From positions 1,038,094 through 1,077,004 of the forward strand of contig FN649740.1 of NCBI GenBank assembly GCA_000310025.1: a stretch of DNA of 38,911 nt, in the 5' to 3' direction. Under the pieces are notes generated by a model. That model worked only from the letters and a program-made list of their open reading frames with translations, was not told the origin of the DNA and ran no database searches. Shown here piece after piece: positions 34,282-38,911 of this stretch (its first letter is position 1; every line of letters starts with the position of its first letter). The translations under genes and the position numbers were made by a program. Source of the stretch: Ectocarpus siliculosus. Lineage: Eukaryota > Sar > Phaeophyceae > Ectocarpales > Ectocarpaceae.

Positions 34282-37200
34282 CTGAACCCATGCAGCAGCA
34301 GCGGCAGCAGCAGCAGCAGAATGGAAGAAACAATTAGATAAACAGTCGAATTCCGAGGGCAGCTAAAGAACAATGTCCGTACACCTGGCGCAACACGTGA
34401 ACTTATCGCACGTTATTCGTGCCTGGCTTGAGACCGCAGGATACCGTAAATGTGCGTGTTATCGCACCCCCGTGTTAGCGTTTTTCTATCGCGTATTTCT
34501 CCACAACCAGGGAGGTATCACCTCCTAAAAGGGTGGTTTTGGAAACATCTCGTTGAGGGCTATCAGTTGGTGTTCGCACCCTCCTAGTTGTGGAGAAATA
34601 CGCTACAAAAAAACGCCAACACGGGGGTGCGATAACACGCACAATTACGGGTAGCTTTCTCTTACAACGAGCAACACACAGGGTTCTTCAATGCGGGAAA
34701 GGGAGCCAACAGAGCAACACCAGACCAACCCCTATCGACCACGTTGATCGCTGGAAGAAGCCTGCCTGCCTGCCTGCCGACATCAACACAAAAATAACAT
34801 TCTGCAGCGGATAGTTCAAACCCCATACAGGCCCGAACACGCCCAGGGACTCCCATACTCCCAACTACACGCTCCTTCCTTCAACCCCCATCAGGCACTT
34901 CATACCCCGCACGCTCCTCTACTTGCACCCCACACAACCAGCCAGCCATGGCAGCAGCAGCAGCAGTGCCCATTGGTTTTATCAGTACACACCTTCTGCT
35001 TGGACTGCGTGAGGGCCTTGATGAGCGTGGGGGCGTGCTTCTCCTCCTCCGCGCTGATGAACGTGTACGCCGTGCCCTTACGCCCGGCTCTCCCCGTCCT
35101 CCCCACACGGTGGACGTAGTCCTCCAAGTGGTTGGGGCACGAATAGTTGATGACGCACACCAGATCAGGAACGTCGAGACCCCTGGAGACCGCGCAAAGG
35201 ATTAAACGGCGGCGGCGGGGGGGGGGGAGGATGCCGAGTGGTGTGGGGTTAGAAACCTTATGTTATGCATAGGGCGTATGCGACGGCACGACCAGGAGGA
35301 GAACCCACGCGAAATGAAAAAGCAACTGTGCCGTAGCGGCTCACAAAAAAGATACCCTTTGCGTTTGTGCTGCCGGTTATAAATACAGGAAACAGAGTAT
35401 CTGCAAGAAACAGCAAGGCGCAATCTTCAAGCGAAATTTGGACACGCGCTGCCGCACCACCCCCTCTACGGCGCCGATCCCACTTCAATAACAAGCACAT
35501 TGCGCCTCTTTCCAGATCATCCCGTGTACACAACTGCTGACAATGAATTGCTGACGCTGTGATACCGAGAGAAAAAACGCCCTCGTACAGAAACAGCCTA
35601 AAAATGAATTGCTGACGATCCTGACGCGTGCCACCGCGAGACAAAAACGCCTATCACACAAACCCGCAGAGAGAGACAACCGCCCCCCAGCACACACACC
35701 TTCCGGCGACGCTTGTCGCCACCATCAGCGTTGCAGACTTGTTCTTGAAGTCTGCGATTGTGAAGTCCCTGTCCGTCTGGTCCTTACCGCCGTGGAGCGA
35801 CAGCCCGTGGTACCCCGCCCGCGAGAGGTCCTGGAAGAGGGTGTCGCACTTGGACTGCGTGTCGACGAACACCAGGATGTTCCCCTTCTCGTACCACACG
35901 CCCAGCAGCTGCAGCAGCCGCATGAACTTGTCGTCGTCGTCCCTGATCTCCACGTGCTGGGTGATGTCGGAGCTGGCGATGCTCCTGCCGCCGACGATGA
36001 TCTCGAGCGGCATCTTCAGGACCCTCTTCGCCAGAGTCTCGACCGTTCTCGGGAACGTTGCCGAGAACAGCGCCGTCTGCCTGTCCGGCCTCACGTTCTG
36101 CAGGATCATCTTGATCTGCGGCTCGAACCCCATGTCGAACATCCGGTCCGCCTCGTCCAGCACCACGAACGACACCCTGTCGAGAGACACCAGCTTCCCG
36201 GCCTGCATCGTCAGGATGTCGATCATCCTGCCAGGGGTGCACACCACGATCTCGGCGCCACGCTTAAGATCAGCGATCTGATCCGCCACCCCGGCGCCGC
36301 CGTACACCGCGGTCACCCTCAGGCCCAAGGCCTTGGTGAACTTCCGGGCCTCGTTGTAGATCTGTACGGCTAGCTCTCGGGCAGGAGCCATGATGAGACC
36401 GATGGGACCCTCCCCCTCGCCGAGCACCGGCTGGTCGAAGATGTGCCGCAGCAGGGGGAGGAGGAACGCCAGCGTCTTCCCCGACCCCGTGCTCGCCACG
36501 CCGATAACGTCGCGCCCGGACATGAGCGCGGGCATCGTTTGTTTTTGGTTCGGAAACGGTTTTTAGGGGGGGTGGGGGGGGGGGGGTGGCGCGGAGAAGA
36601 AATTGAAAAAGGGTGGTAGGTGTTATTAGGCGGTGAATGACGTGAGCGTTCTTTCGTACCTAATGTACAGGGGTCGCGCTGTGCTTGAAAGAGAGGGGAG
36701 AGACAGTGAGACAAAACGGGAAGAAGAGGTCTTGAATTTCACGTGCCACCGACTAGCAGTTAACATTTACCGCTGAAACGTGCAGCAGGCCTTTGGGCGC
36801 TTCTGGTTCTGGCCAGTGCACACACAAAAAACAATGCACAGAAACATAAACAACAAATATGGCAGGTGGTGGTATCAAGGTTACCTCACCTCGAAGTTGT
36901 TCCGTCGGATGACCGCCAGCACCCTGTCGCTGAAGCCGCACTGCTCCCACGAGTGCAACACCGGCGGACAGCCCTTCCCTCTAACCTTGATCTCTAGCTC
37001 TAGTCTGTCGTTCTCCTTCTGCGGCGGTTTAAAACAGCGGCAGAGGCAGCAGTAGGATGACGGTGCGAGAAGCATGAGACACTTTTCTTATTGACATTCT
37101 CCGAACCGTACAACAAAAAAATACATATAATAGTGGTGTCGGAGTGACGAAACCAAAAAAAAAAACTACTGTAGCGAATTCGGGTGAACAATGCGTGGTG

Positions 37201-38458
37201 CATAGCATGGCACGTTGCAAAGTACGGGTGGTAAAGTGGGGCTCCATGGACGAGAGCAAAGCAAAGACACGAGCATTGCTAGCAAATAGAATGTAACAGC
37301 AGCAGCAGCCAAAGCAGCAGCAGTGCAGGATCCTCTCTAAGAGACGCAAGAGAACGAGTCTCGAGTGACAGCCATCTCGATACCAAATCAAATCCAGTCC
37401 AAGTCCCCAAAAGCAACGCCCCGATCAAAACGATAATCAACGGAGGGGAAGTTACGCATCTGCGACGGTACAGTGTGGTAAGCACGCGTTCACTCTCCCA
37501 ACATGTTCTGTCCTATCGTGGCCAACGGTCTAACAACCAAGGCATGCAAAACATGAGTACCCCCCCCCCCAACATGCGGAAAAAATACGCGCACGACCGT
37601 GGCCGGTTTTCCACGCAAGGAAGGCGTGAACGGTCCTTACCTTCTCCTCGGAGGCCATGGCTAGAGCCTTCGGGATGATGTACAGGTTCTTGCGGAGGCT
37701 GATGTAGCTGATCTTGCTGTGGTCCACGGGCTTGAGCTCCTTCTTTTTCATCGAGTCTTGCAGCAGCTGCTCCCGTTTCGAAGGCAAGAACCAAGTGTGT
37801 GTGTGTTGGCGGTCGAAGGCGATCCAAAACGCAAGGAGAGCGTGTTGGTTGCGGTATTTGTTGTGCATGAACGGCAGCGCTAGCCTAGTCTCCACAAAAA
37901 CTCCATGCCAAACCTTGCGAAGCGCAAAGGTGCTAGAATGCGGGTCAAGAGCGAGTCCACGGCCTTAGCTCCTGGATGCAACAGACCCAGGGTAGCGAGC
38001 CGTACCTGCACCGCCGTGTGGCACCTAAACATGATGGAATAGCCGCCTTGCATCGACAGCGAATGGACAACACAATGTTATTCGTAGCTTCAACGCCTAC
38101 ATTTCACGTGTCGTTCCAAGGAACAGCGCAAGACTGTTACAGATTTGTGACTTTTTATTGTGGTTCGTTACGGTTCGCCGGGCTGTCCCGAGGCAAAAAC
38201 ATCAGCTATGTCGGCTTGGGAACCGTCATACCGCAGGTGGCTGTGACCTGGTCCTGCCGCCTGCCTACGTTTCCATCTTGCGTCACCCCTTTATGACATT
38301 GCTGTGCTCCCACTACATAGCCTACTCCGGAGGACCACGTGTACACAAATACATACCTGCAAGGCGTCTTGCTCGACCTTATCCCGCTCATACTCCTCCA
38401 TGACGTCCCCCTCGCCCGCGAACACTCGACCCAGCTTTTCCTCTTTTCTCCTCGCATC
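31189..38458 (-). CDS. DDX46: DEAD-box RNA helicase DDX46/PRP5 (U2 snRNP remodelling), 3' eleven exons
   Basis: Prp5/DDX46 is an ATP-dependent helicase that lets U2 snRNP bind the branch site in the nucleus. Eleven exons give 745 residues; the RS-rich N-terminus lies beyond the window. [15 protein letters not shown] and [19 protein letters not shown] are typical of the DDX46/DDX42 group. Motifs, numbered on the partial protein: Q-motif region KPFPNQKQ (120-127), I ASTGSGKT (142-149), Ia PARELA (179-184, usually PTRELA), Ib TPGR (228-231), II DEAD (255-258), III SAT (286-288), [11 protein letters not shown] (401-410, AGRG for the usual AARG), [10 protein letters not shown] (431-438). [16 protein letters not shown] and the C-terminal [13 protein letters not shown] and SGKYSVI tail mark it as DDX46 rather than DDX42. 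Confidence 0.95.
32056..32119. repeat. Short inverted repeat in DDX46 intron
   Basis: GCGAGAAAACGCACGG (32056-32071) pairs with CCGTGCGTTCTCTCGC (32104-32119) with one mismatch. Its AACGCACGGGGGTGCGA stretch resembles the ends of the element at 34444-34650, so it may be a short relative. Confidence 0.55.
32502..32524 (+). repeat. Interstitial telomere-like tract (TTAGGG), DDX46 intron
   Basis: Degenerate units GAGGGTTAGGGTAAGGGTTT lie in the intron between 32707 and 32305. It is in the opposite orientation to the tract at 17441. Confidence 0.55.
34444..34650. mobile_element. 207-bp MITE-like element in DDX46 intron
   Basis: Long imperfect terminal inverted repeats of about 65 bp start CCGTAAATGTGCGTGTTATC on the left and match the reverse complement of the right end (ending ACACGCACAATTACGG). 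The arms include GTGTTAGCGTTTTT and GTATTTCTCCACAAC. It has no coding capacity, and target duplication is unclear. It sits between the exons 35182-34993 and 34281-34147. Confidence 0.7.
34993..38458 (-). CDS. DDX46: DDX46 exons A-E (N-flank and helicase core)
   Basis: Minus-strand exons are 38458-38357 ([20 protein letters not shown]), 37766-37641 (or from 37769), 37018-36890, 36562-35700 and 35182-34993. Joins are phase 0 except 35700/35182, which splits an Arg codon in motif V. All splice sites are canonical except the acceptor of the 36562 exon, where the bases just upstream read TAA instead of an AG. The 863-base exon carries motifs Q to IV and most of V; motif VI is in the next exon. Upstream of 38458 an AG acceptor (GCGGCAG|GATGCG) shows that more exons exist. 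Confidence 0.92.
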
Positions 38459-38535
38459 CTGCCGCGCACCAACGATCGGGTCACAAATCGCAAATTGAAA
38501 CAACTTTTCCATGACTAGCAGCAGCAGGGTTGGTG

Positions 38536-38536
38536 T

Positions 38537-38569
<33 letters not shown>

Positions 38570-38911
38570 GAAAAAAAAACTTTTTTCGGGGGGCCCCGGG
38601 TGGGGGCCCCCCCCCGGAAAAAAATGGGGGGGGGAAGCCCCGAATTAAAAGGGGGAAAAAAAAAATTGGCCTTTTTGGGGGAAACCCCCCCCAAAAAAAA
38701 AAATAAAAGGTTTTTCTTAAAACCCCAGTTCCCCCAAAAAAAACCCCTTTTGGCCCCATTGGGGAAAAAAGAATTCCCCCTTTTGGGGGGGCCCAAAAAA
38801 CCCCGGGGAAGGGAATCCCAAATTTGGGCCCGGGAGGGGGCCCCCATCAAAAAAAAGCCCGAAAAGGGGATTTTTTGCCCAAACTCCCCCAAAAAATTGC
38901 AAACCGCCCCG
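38536..38911. other. Contig-end homopolymer noise
   Basis: The last ~375 bases consist almost wholly of runs of G, C, A and T three to thirty long. This resembles the failing tail of a sequencing read rather than genomic DNA. Frames here are artefacts rich in Phe, Gly and Pro. Upstream exons of the helicase cannot be read through it. Confidence 0.8.

Noticed and set aside
36660-36683. 24-base micro-exon (minus) with excellent splice sites between the two DDX46 exons that flank the Q motif
   Set aside because: It has a fine pyrimidine tract and AG/GT borders and reads HSATPVH in phase 0, but that frame ends in TAG. The exon at 36562 already supplies the Q-motif residues without a gap.
38481-38902. 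Phe/Gly/Pro-rich open frames at the right end
   Set aside because: Produced by homopolymer noise rather than coding sequence.

Overview
The window is nuclear DNA from an intron-rich eukaryote, most probably a brown alga close to Ectocarpus. That assignment is inference. It rests on two housekeeping genes cut into 15 and at least 11 small exons, introns mostly 0.4-0.9 kb with GT..AG ends, G+C-rich third codon positions, short TTAGGG-like tracts, and dense dispersed repeats including the word TACAGCAGTA. No operons, ribosome-binding sites, CRISPR arrays or convincing tRNA genes were found.

Layout. 552-2591 (minus): a five-exon gene for a ~232-residue protein of uncertain family, perhaps lipid-droplet associated. 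4981-17873 (plus): amidophosphoribosyltransferase (PPAT/ADE4/PurF), the first committed enzyme of purine synthesis; all 15 exons join in frame to 523 codons. Its long intron 13 holds a TA-flanked MITE and a ~0.8 kb foldback repeat, and its intron 12 holds a decayed copy of the end of exon 12. 17874-24990: repeat-rich, with a complete 1.8 kb pogo/Tc1-like DNA transposon (21668-23468) between two nearly identical ~440-480 bp repeats. 25000-28212 (plus): phase-compatible exons of an unrecognised gene, lowest confidence. 31189-38458 (minus): the DEAD-box spliceosomal helicase DDX46/PRP5, eleven exons ending at a genuine stop, with the N-terminal region lying beyond the window.

The first gene and PPAT are divergent across 2.4 kb. 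PPAT and the helicase converge on the repeat-rich interval. They are unrelated functionally (purine synthesis and U2 snRNP remodelling), so the order says nothing about shared function.

Quality. The last ~375 bases are homopolymer blocks that look like failed base calling, and the window opens with a poly-C run, so this is probably a whole contig. The helicase exon coding the Q motif lacks an AG acceptor, either a base error or a real oddity. The most original signals are the transposon whose gene keeps its DNA-binding domains but no DDE core, the intronic foldback, the exon-tail duplications that copy splice donors, and the enriched 10-mer.
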